Assembly: GCA_963678675.1 (NCBI GenBank)
Contig: OY783194.1
Coordinates: 18,369,778-18,433,777 of the forward strand
Length of the DNA stretch: 64,000 nt
Direction: 5' to 3'
DNA from: Xiphydria camelus
Lineage: Eukaryota; Arthropoda; Insecta; Hymenoptera; Xiphydriidae
The translations under genes and the position numbers were made by a program. The notes beneath the pieces were generated by a model. That model was not told where the DNA came from. It searched no databases and saw only the letters and a program-made list of their open reading frames with translations. Positions 32,153 to 43,584 of this stretch are shown one piece after another; position 1 is the first letter of the stretch, and each line of letters opens with the position of its first letter.

Positions 32153-33333
32153 ATGGACAGGAGAAAAATGTCGTGAGTATCGCTGGGCGGCGAGAGATTG
32201 ATTTTCAACCCGAACAGGACCCACCTTGTTTTCCTTGACTTTAACGCCTACCGCAATCTTATCGGCGGACTAATTTGTTACGAATATTTACTCGCGGCGC
32301 GGCGTTTAAAGATTCTTTCAACAAGAGGGAATTATATCGCGTGACAGGTTATTCCTCGCCAAGATTTTGTGTTAATCGCTTCTCGATCGTGTTGGTCATA
32401 TCGCACATCGATAGCAAATTTTATCAGCAACCACTTTCGTTAACTTTAACATTTCATTAAATCGTCAGCCGTTGCGGTTAATTTCACTCGGCAGGGCTGA
32501 ATATATCCGCTTTTACTTGTGAAGCGATTTTCCAGAAAAGTTCGGCAATTCCTTGCAACTGTCGTAATTAGCTTCTAGTACAAGGTATTTGAATAACACC
32601 ATAACAATTTTAATAAGCACGCAGCAAAGTTATTGTATTTGACGACAGTCAAGGCAAAAATGTAACTATTGTACTCTCTTTCTTCATGGAGATCTGTTTT
32701 GTGAAGTATCGCATGATATCAATGACTTTTCGATACACAAAGACCAAATAGGGGACATAGAAATCAACTGTTTATTACTCTTAAGTCATCTGTGAGATTT
32801 TTGAGACACTCGCCTTTTCCCATAAACTATAATTTTCAAAGTTAAAGAATTGATAGGAAATCGATGGAGCAGAAAGATAGGTTGGAAGTAGCAAAAGTTT
32901 TGATTAACTAAAAAAAGTGTGGTTGTTTTAAATGCTTAATTTTTACATGAAGTTAAGAGGAAACACATCTAGTTTTGTAATGATTTAAAGAAGTAGCTTC
33001 TCTTTCCTATGTCTTTAATTAATGTGCTCTATGTGGCTCTCGATTCTCACAAGTCTGGTTTAGAAAATAGGGATTGTTCCGGGGAAAAAAGATGCAATTG
33101 TAATAAAAAATTTTGGAGCTGAATTATTCTGGATGCTGTGTTTTTCGTTGATGGAGGTGTATCGTCAATAATATGTTTATGTTGTATATCACAGCACAGC
33201 AGGGGATTCCCTCTATCAAATTCTGGAAATTCAAAAAACTGCAACACCTGATGAAATCAAGAAGACGTACAGAAAGCTAGCACTCAGGTACCATCCGGAT
33301 AAGAATCCCAATAATCCAGAAGCTGCCGAGAAG
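32153..33333 (+). CDS. Csp: Cysteine string protein (DNAJC5), coding exons 1-2, 5' part of gene
   Basis: Synaptic-vesicle co-chaperone that recruits Hsc70 through its J domain. Exon 1 is 32153-32172 (MDRRKM plus two bases) before GTGAGT. Exon 2, 33195-33333, follows TATCACAG and completes [11 protein letters not shown], then [20 protein letters not shown] and NPEAAEK before GTAATA. The splice is in phase and gives 53 residues. Insect and vertebrate CSPs begin almost the same way (MxxRKLSTSGDSLY). The J-domain HPD triad is present. The rest of the J domain, the linker, the palmitoylated cysteine string and the C-terminus are not found downstream in this window. This is the only clear resident host gene here. 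Confidence 0.92.
32173..33194 (+). other. Csp intron 1
   Basis: 1022 bp, GTGAGT...TATCACAG; no transposon recognised in it. Confidence 0.8.
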
Positions 33334-34700
33334 GTAATATAATGTTACGAGTATAAAATGGAAAAGCAAACACCTATGATAAGGATGATATTCTTGGTAT
33401 AATTGGCCTTTGAAGAGGAAACTTAGAAACTGCAATTTAAGTATATTAGTTTTTTTCTTTCTTTTTGTTTCTTTATTATTAACAAGTTTACTTCGTTCCT
33501 TCAGTATGTTTTTCACAATTTTATTCCATCGGTAAGATGCAATTTTAAACAAGCTTTAAGCAGTTTTGTCGAGCATTCTTTAGAGCATAATTCCAAGAAT
33601 GTTATGCTTATCAGAATTACTGAATTGTCAGCACAAGACTGACAACTTATCGTTTTTATGTCTAAATAATTGTTATCAGATATGGAAATCAGCTTTACTC
33701 GTTTAAGAGGTGGTTTTACCTATAATGTCTGAAAAGAAACTATAATACTGTTGTGTGTGCCAAGGTCATAATTGTGTGTTTCTCTCTGACCAGTTTTTTT
33801 TTCTACAAGAGTTGTCAGTTCTATACTGAAGAAATTGTTACTTTTATGTGATGGATTTGTCACTTTGACATGACAGTTATCGATAAGAACTTAAAAAAGC
33901 CATATTTATATGGAGTTACATTTTTGTGGTGATTATCCATTTAGAATGATTCCATTAAGAGATCAATTCTTTTTTAAATTCATCTCGAATTTCCTTAGAA
34001 AAGTCACCAATTTCTCATAATTTTATATGCATTCTCATTTCTGCATAAAGGGTATTTCACTTATAAATCATGGTTTTTCTGACAAAGGAGTCCTTCGAAT
34101 TATTACAATCTCGCCTGAAGATCATGGGAATATCATGGAAATTTATTATCCCTGATCGCTAGACACTCTGAGGTATGCATGTTGCGAGTGTACCATGTGA
34201 GGCTAACCTTACTCACTAGCAAAGAAACTTTAATCATTATTATCTCATTATTTATGAACTTTTGACTTATATCAATATAAGACTTATATCGATATAAGAA
34301 TTGGTCAGAAATTTTAAATTGACTTGGAGAACTACAATAGAAAATGGTTTAGAATTTACGGACGATTCTAGAAATTATTTACGTTTGATAGGATCGAGTT
34401 TTAAATAAACCCTTATAATTCTCATACAATTCCAAAATCGGAGTTATAACAAATATTTTCACTTTTCAAATGCAGTATCATATCATTTTGTTATGAAATA
34501 TAGAAAATATGCAAAAATGATAGAAATAAGGCTCTACAGAAAGAGATTAACAATATGTCAGAAAATCCGGGAATTCGAGAATAAATCCAGAAAAAAACTT
34601 GGAATTGGTTGGGAATTTTGTAGATGCGAAACGCTGGACATCCCGGTTTTCCCACTCGCACTCGTACGATTCCTTTTATCTGTATAGAATGATTCTCTTA
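33334..34700 (+). other. Start of Csp intron 2, no gene seen
   Basis: Low-complexity AT-rich sequence. I searched by eye for a following J-domain exon (FKEVNxAHxIL) and did not find it here or later in the window. Confidence 0.5.
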
Positions 34701-34879
34701 GAATGGAGGTAATAGAACGATATGCTACACGTAGCCCTTTAGAGACTATAAGCGATCAGACACTGTTGGACACGGCTTGCACCTCGATGATTGGCTGTGA
34801 CAGCGTGTAAGCAGCGCCCACCAACCGTTTTAGGAGAAGATTCCTAGTATCTGATCGCCTGACTCAGACACTAGAGATC

Positions 34880-35020
34880 TTATTTCGAAGCGTTTGTCGG
34901 GAACTGCACGCTATCGCAGCCAATCGTACAGCGTCCTCGGATTAACAGCGTACAAGCTATAGTCCGCAAAATGCCACATAGCCTACCGTCCTATGACCTC
35001 CATCCTGAAAATCGCTCTGT
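34880..35020 (-). repeat. TIR-like repeat, inverse of 37030-37170
   Basis: CTATAGTCCGCAAAATGCCA...GACCTCCATCCTGAAAATCG is the diverged inverse of 37045-37170, and both resemble the ends of the 17090 family. With the copy at 37 kb it brackets the THAP/SWIM remnants. Confidence 0.6.
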
Positions 35021-35679
35021 ACAAAAGGTGCCTATTCTGAAATTAACTGCGGTTGCTTGGCAGTACTGCGGATTATAACGTCGTGCATCAGCATTCCGTT
35101 TTACTCCCAGTACAGCACCCTATTGGGATCTGACATGGGGGAGGAGCTTAGTTCGAAAACTCCAATATGGCCGGAATGAGTATACTACTGACACAGAGTC
35201 TTATGGGAGTAAAGTCATTATTTATTGTTTTGGCACGCGCAGGGCTCCGTGAATCCTTTCCAACTTTCACTAGACTCGCGGGAGGACATGAGCAACCTTT
35301 ACCCTCCGTTATCGTCCAGGGTTGACCTCCCATAAATATAAATTCAGCCTTCGAGACGCGTATATGTCTGTCCCTGGACGGGCGCATCACGGAACGTCGA
35401 CGTAGGTATCTGCGCGCAACCCCGGAGTCTTTTTCACGTTTTTACTCTTCCACTTTCTCGAAACTTTCTTCTCACATCGTGAAATGGAAAAAACCCGCCC
35501 TTGTGCCGAAGCATACGGCATTCCTTGCGAGCCGTTTCCCGGCAGTCGTGAAAAATTCGTTATCGTGTTCGTATCTCCTCCTGCTCCTCACTTGCGCAAG
35601 CATCGCACTCATTCTAAGTGTTCCCGGACATTTACGAATAGCTTTAACTATGAACGCGATTTGCTCTTGGGCAGGTACA

Positions 35680-35945
35680 AATCCTGCTCAAAGAAATTTT
35701 ATCGAAGGTGAAAGAGTGTTACGCGCTGGCTATATTTTAAAATGTGGTGTTGATCAGGAGAGACTGGGGTCTGTCAACGGTCTTCCATTTATATAAGTCT
35801 GTGTATTAAAACCTCTGACATCAGAGGACATTTGCACAACATTGTAGGCGAAATTAAAGATGGGACTATCAAAAGTGTTGTGTGTTCTTGTACAGCGGGC
35901 CAAGGAGAAAAAAATTGCACGAGGGAACAGCATTTTTTTTTAGAT
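35680..35945 (+). pseudogene. SWIM zinc-finger protein remnant (THAP/SWIM transposon accessory)
   Basis: The plus strand reads AQRNFIEGERVLRAGYILKC, then after a frame slip near 35785 TSDIRGHLHNIVGEIKDGT and SVVCSCTAGQGEKNC. The CSCxAGxGxxC pattern with the preceding GEIxDGxIKS block is a SWIM-type zinc finger as found in proteins of eukaryotic DNA transposons that also carry YqaJ or THAP domains. The final CxH ligands have decayed (NCTREQH). It is convergent with the THAP exon at 36092-36371. No YqaJ domain follows. Confidence 0.55.
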
Positions 35946-36091
35946 GTTTTATTTTGCACTCTACATCTACAACAAATCAATAAAATTGATAATGCTATGT
36001 AACAAATTATTTCGAAACTGACATTTTTTGTCGTATAAAATATCCGCAAAAATACAGCTTAACGCTGTAAAAAGTTGATGATATTCTAACA

Positions 36092-36371
36092 TACCTGGCA
36101 GTATATAATCCGTTTTTTTTAAATGTAATGAACATACTCGCATACTGTTCGAAGTACGAACCATTTTTAGGGCATTTTTCCACGCTTTTAACCGATCAAC
36201 TTTTTCCAAATTTCCGAAAAAATTTTCCTTATACACACATTCTTTGCCCGCACGTGGTAAACGGTGAAAACGAACGTCTGGATTTTTCTTCCAGTTACTC
36301 TTACAGCCATTCACGTAACAATAAACTTTACTGTTGGATTTGCCATGTGGCGAAAATCTTATACTTTCCAT
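36092..36371 (-). CDS. THAP-domain exon (transposon-derived or host)
   Basis: The minus strand from ATG 36371 reads YCYVNGCKSNWKKNPDVRFH, then LKAWKNAL, RVCSLHLKKTDYILPG and a GTATGT donor at about 36091. The Cys-x4-Cys ... Cys-x2-His ligands, the conserved Trp and the C-terminal TDYI block are those of a C2CH THAP DNA-binding domain. THAP proteins are encoded by P, Kolobok and ISL2EU-type transposons and by domesticated genes. Downstream exons were not recognised, so it is a lone exon. The neighbouring SWIM remnant favours a transposon origin. Confidence 0.72.
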
Positions 36372-36399
36372 TTCTCTGTTCGCTCCGAGGTTTTTGAAC

Positions 36400-37030
36400 G
36401 TACTGGACGCTCTTCGACTAGGAGCTTGTTGTATGACTTTTTTAATTTTCTCTTACGACCGGGGGTGGGGGTGCTAACTACGCAACGCGAAGAAATTTCC
36501 AGGGAAATGCGGAAGGCAGGATTAAGTGTTGTAAATTCCGAGGAAACTCTAGTGCTCGGTTCCTATGTCCCGGCCGACGTACATTTACACGGGACCCTGT
36601 GGCATTGAGGAACTTTCCCGGATCTAATTTATGACTCAAAGGGTCCCAAGGAGTGTCGAATTTTTTCCTCGCACCGGTCTACGGCCCAAATGCGAGAAGC
36701 ATTTGGGCGAATACGCGACATACATACATTAATCCAATGCCAGTCACTAGCTAACCCACTAAACGGTATGCTAGGAATAGTTTCACTTCTCGCCACCAGA
36801 CGGCGTATCGACACATGTCAGATCCCAATAGTCTTGAATTAACTCCATCTGCCTTACCTCCTCAGCTGCAGTACTCGCAACGAAAGAATGATGATGTAGT
36901 TGCAGCGTTATTAAAGCTATTACAATGCACAGTGTACGATCTTGAAACGCTGTTAGCGCTACTGGCAATATTGGCAGTGAACTGCAGTGAAATTCGGAAT
37001 AAGCTCAGGGTGGATATAAGAATGCCGGCA
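36400..37030. other. No recognised gene
   Basis: Several short frames on both strands; none has a motif I recognise. Confidence 0.3.
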
Positions 37031-37170
37031 ATAGGAATCGTATCTGTACAGAGTGATTCTCAGGATGGAGGTCATAGGACGGTAGGCTATATGGCGTTTT
37101 GCAGACTATAGGTTGTACACTATTGGTCCGAGGACGTTGTACGACTGGCTGCGATAGCGTGCAGTGCCCG
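37030..37170 (+). repeat. TIR-like repeat, partner of 34880-35020
   Basis: TCAGGATGGAGGTCATAGG...TTTTGCAGACTATAGG...TGGTCCGAGGACG; the bases beyond (GCGATAGCGTGCAGTGCCC) are also mirrored at 34900-34925. Confidence 0.6.
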
Positions 37171-37179
37171 GCCGCTATG

Positions 37180-37590
37180 TCGCAGATCCAAGTCCTGACC
37201 CCGTATATCTAGCTTAATCCGGAGGTTCAGTTACCAGAGTTCCTATTGTAAATGTTTTCTTTTCATTTTTTACCATAATTAAAAAATGAAACATACTTTA
37301 TCTGGAAATAAGAATATAGAAAAGCTATAAAATTAGATAAAATTAGGTTAAATTATGGTTTCTTTAGAGAAATTGGCAGCTTTTCTAGGGAAACTAACGA
37401 GAATGGGCCCCTTAAAGTCTTGTGTTCACAGTGCTAAAACTCTATTTAAGTTCTAGAGACAAGGCTTTGGAGCTAATTCCTTTTTATTTAGAAATTAATT
37501 AATTTTTAATTTTAAATAACTTCTTAGGTTAAGAAGAGGTAAGAGTTAATTTTCTTCTAGGCTAAAGCCCAGTTGTACAACTCCAGTTTA
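37180..37590. other. AT-rich stretch, nothing recognised
   Basis: No ORF, TIR or repeat identified. Confidence 0.35.
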
Positions 37591-37740
37591 ACTATAGGGA
37601 CCGTGCAACCAAGCGTCAGCGTCCTCTGACGGAACAAATTTACAACTTGTTGGTGACTGTATTTGTGTTGGTTACGGGCACTGTACGTTTGTTTTGAGTT
37701 AATTGTTAATAATTTATAAGAAATGCCGAAATCCACAATA

Positions 37741-37942
37741 TTAATTTAATTTAATTTTCAATAGGTAATAATCAGGCCAAACAACAACAAGAATCAATAC
37801 ACGTCTGACGTTTCGGTTCCTCTTCGAACCCTCGTCATTACATCTCTGAAGAGAGTTCGAAGAGGAACCGAAACATCAGACGTGTATTGATTCTTGTTGT
37901 TGTTTGGCCTGATTATTACCTATTGAAAATTAAATTAAATTA
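37741..37942. repeat. 202-bp fold-back
   Basis: Arms of about 90 bp, nearly perfect, with TTAATTTAATTTAATTTTC ends and a GACGTTTCGGTTCCTCTTCG core. Confidence 0.85.
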
Positions 37943-37980
37943 ATTTTAAACTACTACAGGCAACAGAAGTATTATCTTAA

Positions 37981-38685
37981 CACGTTCGCTGCCGAGCAAA
38001 AATTTGGAAATCTGACCTCACAGGCCAAAATAATTTTCACCAATAAGATATATTTTGCAAGCATTTTTCCCATATTTGGTATGACTAAATACCTTATAGT
38101 TTTTGGTATTTTGTGGTTTTTGTTTATTATTTGGTGTATCATAAATTATACACTCGCCGAACAATAAGAATTTTGTTACTCCAGGCCGAGTGTATTAGTT
38201 ATGATACACCATTATTTTACCAGTTCTTTTTGAAGTGAAACTTTTTTAGCGACGGTATGAAAATTTGCAAGCGACACAGAAATTCCGTCAGCGCGTGAGG
38301 GGAATGCATTTCTTTAATGTCTTTATGTATTTTATTATTGGTCCTCATAACAACATCCCAGGCCAAAACTTTAAGTTCCTTTCTATAGTGCCAGGCCGCA
38401 GAAACCCCAATGTAATGTATTTCTTACGGGCGGTGTGTTCAAATAAATACACCGCTACTTAGACTGAAAAATAGTCCGTGTATCATTTAGGATGCACGCG
38501 ACCTGTGGAAAGCACTATCCGGTGTATCCTAAGGGCCGGTTTTACCAACACGGTATAAACGCGGTATAGCGCTATACTGAGAATAACCAGCAATAAGCCT
38601 TATGGTTATTCTCAGTATAGCGCTATACCGCGTTTATACCTGTTGGTAAAACCGGCCCTAAATGATACACACGGCAGCGAACGTG
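37981..38685. mobile_element. piggyBac-type MITE, TTAA duplication
   Basis: CACGTTCGCTGCCG and its inverse CGGCAGCGAACGTG flanked by TTAA (37977-37980, 38686-38689). AGGCCAAA/AGGCCG motifs recur internally. About 576 bp without the nested MITE. Confidence 0.85.
38533..38658. mobile_element. 126-bp palindromic Harbinger MITE, TAA duplication
   Basis: GGGCCGGTTTTACCAACACG and its inverse, flanked by TAA (38530-38532, 38659-38661). It is a minimal derivative made from the ends of the 7006-10331 family, lying in the piggyBac-type MITE. Confidence 0.9.
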
Positions 38686-38829
38686 TTAAGAATGAAATCC
38701 ACAATAAATTTTAAATTCATCCATGACGAACGTTAACACTGACGAACACGCTATAGTTACTTGTCACCAAGGTTTTGCAAAAAATTACCGCTAGGAGTCG
38801 CTGTTTTTCAGCTCGTGCACGGTCCCTAT

Positions 38830-39345
38830 TGGGGGCGCTCAAAATGAATGCGGTACCTGGTGGCAAAGCGTGTACTAAAAAACATGGCCGATATTGGCGT
38901 TTTGGATTGACGCGTACTTGAAAAGTGTTAACTTGCTCCAAAAGTTTTTAAAAAATGAGCATTTTTAGAACGAGATATAGATATTTATTTTCACAAACAA
39001 TGAAACGAATTCATTCGGATCAACTGTACAGCATGTCCTACGAGAAACGCATCAAGCGGTGAGACCCTGACATTTACCATCTGCAGTATTTGCCGACGGT
39101 GCTCGACTCTTTTACCTACCGGTCGACGGAATTTGAAGTTCGCGGCGTGCTGTACGCCAATATCCGCCATGTTTCCGCTGCGCCGCGAGCGCCGCCATCG
39201 GTAATGAGCGGTCCCAATAATCCTTGGTTGGTTGCTATGATTCCAGCTTTGAGGCCGATTTACAGTACAATCCCGTTTATAAGGAACCCTCGATATAAGG
39301 AACCTTCTCCTCCGTCACGGTTGACTGAGCATTTTAGGCTGCGTC
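38830..39345. other. No recognised gene
   Basis: Moderately GC-rich; an open frame at 39090-39356 carries no known motif. Confidence 0.3.
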
Positions 39346-39349
39346 CACA

Positions 39350-39822
39350 TTTGTGACATTTAACCGTGACATGTCTCCGCGACCGTGTCAGTAAAGGTGC
39401 TTCCACACATGTGCGTGACATTGTGTCGGACATGGCTGCGTGGCATCGTGATATGACTTGTTACGCTAAATGTGGACGGTCTCGGTACTGACACGCGTTG
39501 CTGACACGGTCACGGAGAAATGTCACGATTAAATGTCACAAGTGTGGACGCTGGTACGTGCACTGTCACGCATTGACACATGTCACGAGCCGATCCACTC
39601 TCGTTGGATGCGTGACAGTACACGTACCAGCATCCACATTTGTGACATTTAATCGTGACATTTCTCTGTGACCGTGTCAGCAACGCGTGTCAGTACCGAG
39701 ATCGCCCACATTTAGCGTAACAAGTCCTGTCACGATGCCAAACAGCCCTGTCCGACACAATGTCACGCACAAGTGTGGAGCACCTTTACTGACACGGTCA
39801 CGGAGACATGTCACGGTTAAAT
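39350..39822. repeat. 473-bp fold-back with internal TGTCACG repeats
   Basis: The ends GTGACATTTAACCGTGACATG...CATGTCACGGTTAAAT are inverted, and the inner ACATTTAATCGTGACATTTC block is mirrored again, so four related blocks fold on each other around a centre near 39590. Confidence 0.8.
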
Positions 39823-39829
39823 TAATATC

Positions 39830-40270
39830 TCAGTTTTTATTGATTTTTCCGTTTGTTTTTGTTGTATCAAGTTATAGTTATTAGTGGATAGTGATTTTCC
39901 CTTTATTAGTTCAATATAGTATATAGTTCTACTATAGTTTGTTTGCTGTAGGTAAGTTTATTTAGCTACATAATATTATTAATGTAATGAGAAAACATTT
40001 TTTATTTCTCTACAACTATATATTTTCACGTGACGCAGTTGTAATTGGTGCAATTTGGGAACGGTGCGGCGAAAAGTTTAAACGTGGCCAAGCCTGAACG
40101 GGAGCGGATAAACGCAACGGCAAACGGGAACGGTAGCGGCAGTTTATAAATGCGATTTAGGATTCACCAATGTTTTAACTTCGAACGGTAACGGGAACAG
40201 CGGACGGTAGCGGCAACGGAAAAGTTCATAAATCGGCCTTTGCTATTGGCTCCTCCGTAGCAACTAACCA
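39830..40270. other. No gene; scattered GGGAACGG repeats
   Basis: Short repeats such as ACGGTAGCGGCA occur at about 40128 and 40205. No coding frame. Confidence 0.35.
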
Positions 40271-40276
40271 GAGATT

Positions 40277-40415
40277 GGGTGCTTTCCATTTATGACACAA
40301 GTCGACACGCTTCTATTAGAACCACCAACTGATTGGCAGGCACCAGCAGAAAGAACCAATGGTTTAATTTTGTGTCGACTTGTGTCGACTCGTGTCAGTT
40401 AAATGGAAAGCACCC
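40277..40415. mobile_element. 139-bp MITE, ATT duplication, copy 1
   Basis: GGGTGCTTTCCATTTATGAC...GGAAAGCACCC flanked by ATT (40274-40276, 40416-40418). A same-length copy with a few percent differences lies at 45984-46122. Confidence 0.88.
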
Positions 40416-40439
40416 ATTATAGTTAAACTTGAGTTGTAC

Positions 40440-41035
40440 ACCCGGGGACACGGTATCTGTCGCTGGTGACTTTTTTTAAACGTTATTTTTAAACGTACTA
40501 ACCGATAATTAATAATCCTCATGCTTTCATTAACGAGAGTAGACGCCACCGTAGCTAATGAGCGCATGAGAATGAATTATTCATTGGTTAGTACGTTTAA
40601 AAATAACGTTTAAAAAAAATTTGATAAATTATAATATAAATATACGCTAGGTAAGTAACTCTAGTGGCGCCACGAGGTGGTCGGAGTTCGTAACTCTAGG
40701 GTGACTGTCACTCCAATTCGTGTCTCATGGAGCCTGTGAAACAGTCAGTAATTAAACCCGTTAGTTATTATGAGACTCATAATTAATTTGTAATTATTTA
40801 AAACTTTCAAAACTAAGCTGGTTCAACTGTCAACAGACCGGTGACCGTACATCTAGGGACTCGGAATCTGTCGCTGGTGACTTTTTTTAAATGTTACTTT
40901 TAAACGTACTAACTAATGATTAATCAGTCTTAATACTTTCATTAACAAGGGTAAACGCCACCGTAGCTAATGAGGGCATGAGAATTAATTGTTCATTGGT
41001 CAGTATGTTTAAAAATGACATTTCACTTATCCCCC
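40440..41035. repeat. Two diverged copies of the CTTTCATTAAC MITE family
   Basis: Each (about 40440-40625 and 40855-41035) has GTCGCTGGTGACTTTTTTTA on the left, a GACGCCACCGTAGCTAATGA core or close variant, and a mirrored right arm. Related to 41432-41642 and 19178. Confidence 0.65.
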
Positions 41036-41124
41036 TAGAGTTGCGTGAAATGTCCACGAGGTCGCGCGCGCGTCGGTGATTTGAGGTACTTGCCTAGCGT
41101 ATGGTCTGATTGATCGCGGACATA

Positions 41125-41855
41125 GACTACGTCTCCACCGCACGCTTAAAACTGGTTTTGTCTAAACCGACCTTTAATAAAGGCGATTTAAAGAGGCGTC
41201 TCCATCGCAAACATAAAAAGAGGTTTAGACTATTACTTAATCTGAAAGAGTAAATGTTACCAACTGTTCAGGATTTATAGGTTATGTTATAATGGAAAAC
41301 ACAACATTAAACATGAAACGTGTTTTAATTTTTAATCATTACGTTACAACAATTACAGTGATTTATTTAAGCCTTATACATTTATTAACACAAATAAGTC
41401 GAAGATTGACAACACGTCGCAATACAAATTACACCCGCGTGCACGGATTCTAATAATGGTGACTTTCTAAAATATCATTTTTAAACATACTAGCCAATGA
41501 ACAATTAATACTCATGCTTTCATTAACGAGAGTAGACGCCACCGTAGCTAATGAGGGCATGAGAATTAATTGTTCATTGGCTAGTATGTTTAAAAATGAC
41601 ATTTTAGAAAGTCATCATGATTAGAATCCGTGCACGCGGGTGTACCTCGCGATGCCGATACAGTTGGCAATCGCTTTTTAAACCGACTTAAACCGTCTCC
41701 ATCGTCCTGAATTTGGTCTTTACTAAAGCTAATCCGGCATGTTAAACCGGCTTACTTATAGAAGGACTTAGGCGTCTCCAGCGACACTAAAACTACCTTT
41801 ACTAAAAGTCGGTTTAGACAAAACCGGTTTTAAGCGTGCGGTGGAGACGTAGTCA
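41125..41855. mobile_element. 731-bp fold-back MITE, ATA duplication
   Basis: GACTACGTCTCCACCGCACG and its inverse are flanked by ATA (41122-41124, 41856-41858). Contains the 211-bp MITE at 41432-41642. Confidence 0.82.
41432..41642. mobile_element. 211-bp MITE, TA duplication
   Basis: CACCCGCGTGCACGGATTC and its inverse flanked by TA (41430-41431, 41643-41644); most complete copy of the family. Confidence 0.85.
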
Positions 41856-41859
41856 TACA

Positions 41860-42295
41860 GTACTTCATATTATTCACTATGAGTAATCGTGTTATTACGA
41901 TTTCACGTAAGCAGGAGTTTTTCCACGATACATATGTCTACGAAACTGTTATTGCGTCTACGACTGACTAGTCTTAGAATGTTCTGAGTGCCCTTTCCCT
42001 TGATTTCGGCAAATAACAATTCTGGATATTGGTAACTCAACCTGCGCTTTCCCTTAAATTCGACCAATAATATTCCTGGAAATCGAAATATATTTGATTC
42101 AAATCAGGAAAAAGCGTGCTTACAGAGTTTTGATACCCAGCACTGTTATTTGTCGAAAACAAGGGAAAAGGTAGTCAGAGTATTTTGGGCTTAGTCATTT
42201 GAAGATGTTTTAACAATATCGTCAACTGAAGTATAGCAGAAAAGCTCCTGATTAAATGAAATCGTAATACCACGATTTTTCGTAGTGAGTAAAAT
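41860..42295. other. No gene recognised
   Basis: Unique-looking sequence with no supported ORF. Confidence 0.3.
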
Positions 42296-42309
42296 CAAGC
42301 ATAGTAAGG

Positions 42310-42770
42310 TAGATTTTCCTGAATTGCTGACAACGACGTACGAGTTGCAATGGAGCCCAATTTTGAGGATTGAACTACTTGAACAGTCTAATATTACTAG
42401 AAGGACCGTAGCTGTCATTTTGCCTGACAACTCCCTTGCGATTTCCATGAATGAAAACCGATCTGAACTTGCTGACGACGCCAACACCGCGGATGACTTC
42501 GTATGCGCATTCATGCTTCTCCGGTGATTCTATCGGACGAGGAGACCCACGGGGGTGCTCATGCAAAACTCGCAGTTTTCCTATGGTAAATTTGATCGCG
42601 GACATATGGTACAGTGAGGTGGGTTTTCTTGGATTGCTGAAAACGGCGGGCGTACGGATCGCAATGAGAGCCGATTTTAGGGTAACTAATCAAAAAGTTT
42701 AATATTCCTAGAAGTACGTTGCTGTCAATTTGCCCGTTAATTCCCTCGCGATTTTCATTTGTGAATAATA
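42310..42770 (+). repeat. Diverged direct repeat of about 150 bp split by half a fold-back
   Basis: TTTTCCTGAATTGCTGACAA...CTTGCGATTTCCAT (42314-42450) recurs as TTTTCTTGGATTGCTGAAAA...CTCGCGATTTTCAT (42622-42760). Between them, 42446-42608 is one arm of the 18860-19175 fold-back family ending GATCGCGGACATATGG. Confidence 0.65.
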
Positions 42771-42979
42771 AATTTTCCGGCTACTTATTCACAAAAAACG
42801 TTGCATTATGATGGTAAAGTGGTCATATAGGATCAATGACAAATTGTATATAAAACAAGTATTTAGAAATAGAGATATTGTATAGATTATAGTAACAGGG
42901 GTTTTAATTTCATTAGGGTATATGTCCGAGAAACTGCCAACACAAAATACATTCGAAAACCTAGAAAGACTCATCTTAA

Positions 42980-43378
42980 CCCTTCGTAACTAGCTATATG
43001 AGCGCGGCGCCGCCGGTTTTAGATTTTAAGTGATTTTGTATATTTGTTAGTATTAAAAAAAATAGAAAATAATATAAATGCTTCCTTTAAACATCTCTGA
43101 AACAGCCCGCGGCTATAATTTTTCAAACAATACACTTGCACAACTAAAAAAAAATTATAATTGTCCGAGCGAACGGAAAAGCGGCGCCGAGCCGCCCATT
43201 GCGACTAGCTCTCCGACAAACGCTCGAGATACAGTGTTGCCACGACGCACTTACATTCGTCGCCCGTTCAGTGCAAAGTAGCCGGTAATGTGGCAACAGC
43301 GTGCTCCGTTTAGCACGGCGGCTCAGCGCTCGCCATGCGACCACCTAAGGTCGTAGGTTTCTAGCGAGTGACGAAGGG
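42980..43378. mobile_element. 399-bp piggyBac-type MITE, TTAA duplication
   Basis: CCCTTCGTAACTAG and its imperfect inverse CTAGCGAGTGACGAAGGG flanked by TTAA (42976-42979, 43379-43382). Sits within the MADF-like reading frame. Confidence 0.85.
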
Positions 43379-43584
43379 TTAATGTCGCTACTTGCTTGTC
43401 CAGTTGTTGTCTTTTTCTTATTTACCGCTTGTCTGTGACCATCTCGCAACTTCTTCCATACATTTTTTGCTTCCTTCACTATAACAAAAGTGTAATTTAG
43501 AAAATAGAAGAGTATGAAAACCATTTTGTAATACATCTAATCATGCAAAATTTAACGTGTTCAGTATCCTAACTGTTTTTTTTA

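Larger units (their letters stand above)
37595..38828. mobile_element. Outer MITE with ATAGGGACCGTGCA ends
   Basis: ATAGGGACCGTGCA near 37595 is mirrored by TGCACGGTCCCTAT ending about 38829. It contains a 202-bp fold-back, a piggyBac-type MITE and a Harbinger MITE in nested order. Target duplication unclear. Confidence 0.6.

Noticed and set aside
35479..35796. 105-codon frame with a hydrophobic segment, thought of as a membrane protein
   Set aside because: Its second half overlaps the SWIM-protein remnant (NFIEGERVLRAGYIL); the hydrophobic part has no start context or homologue I recognise.
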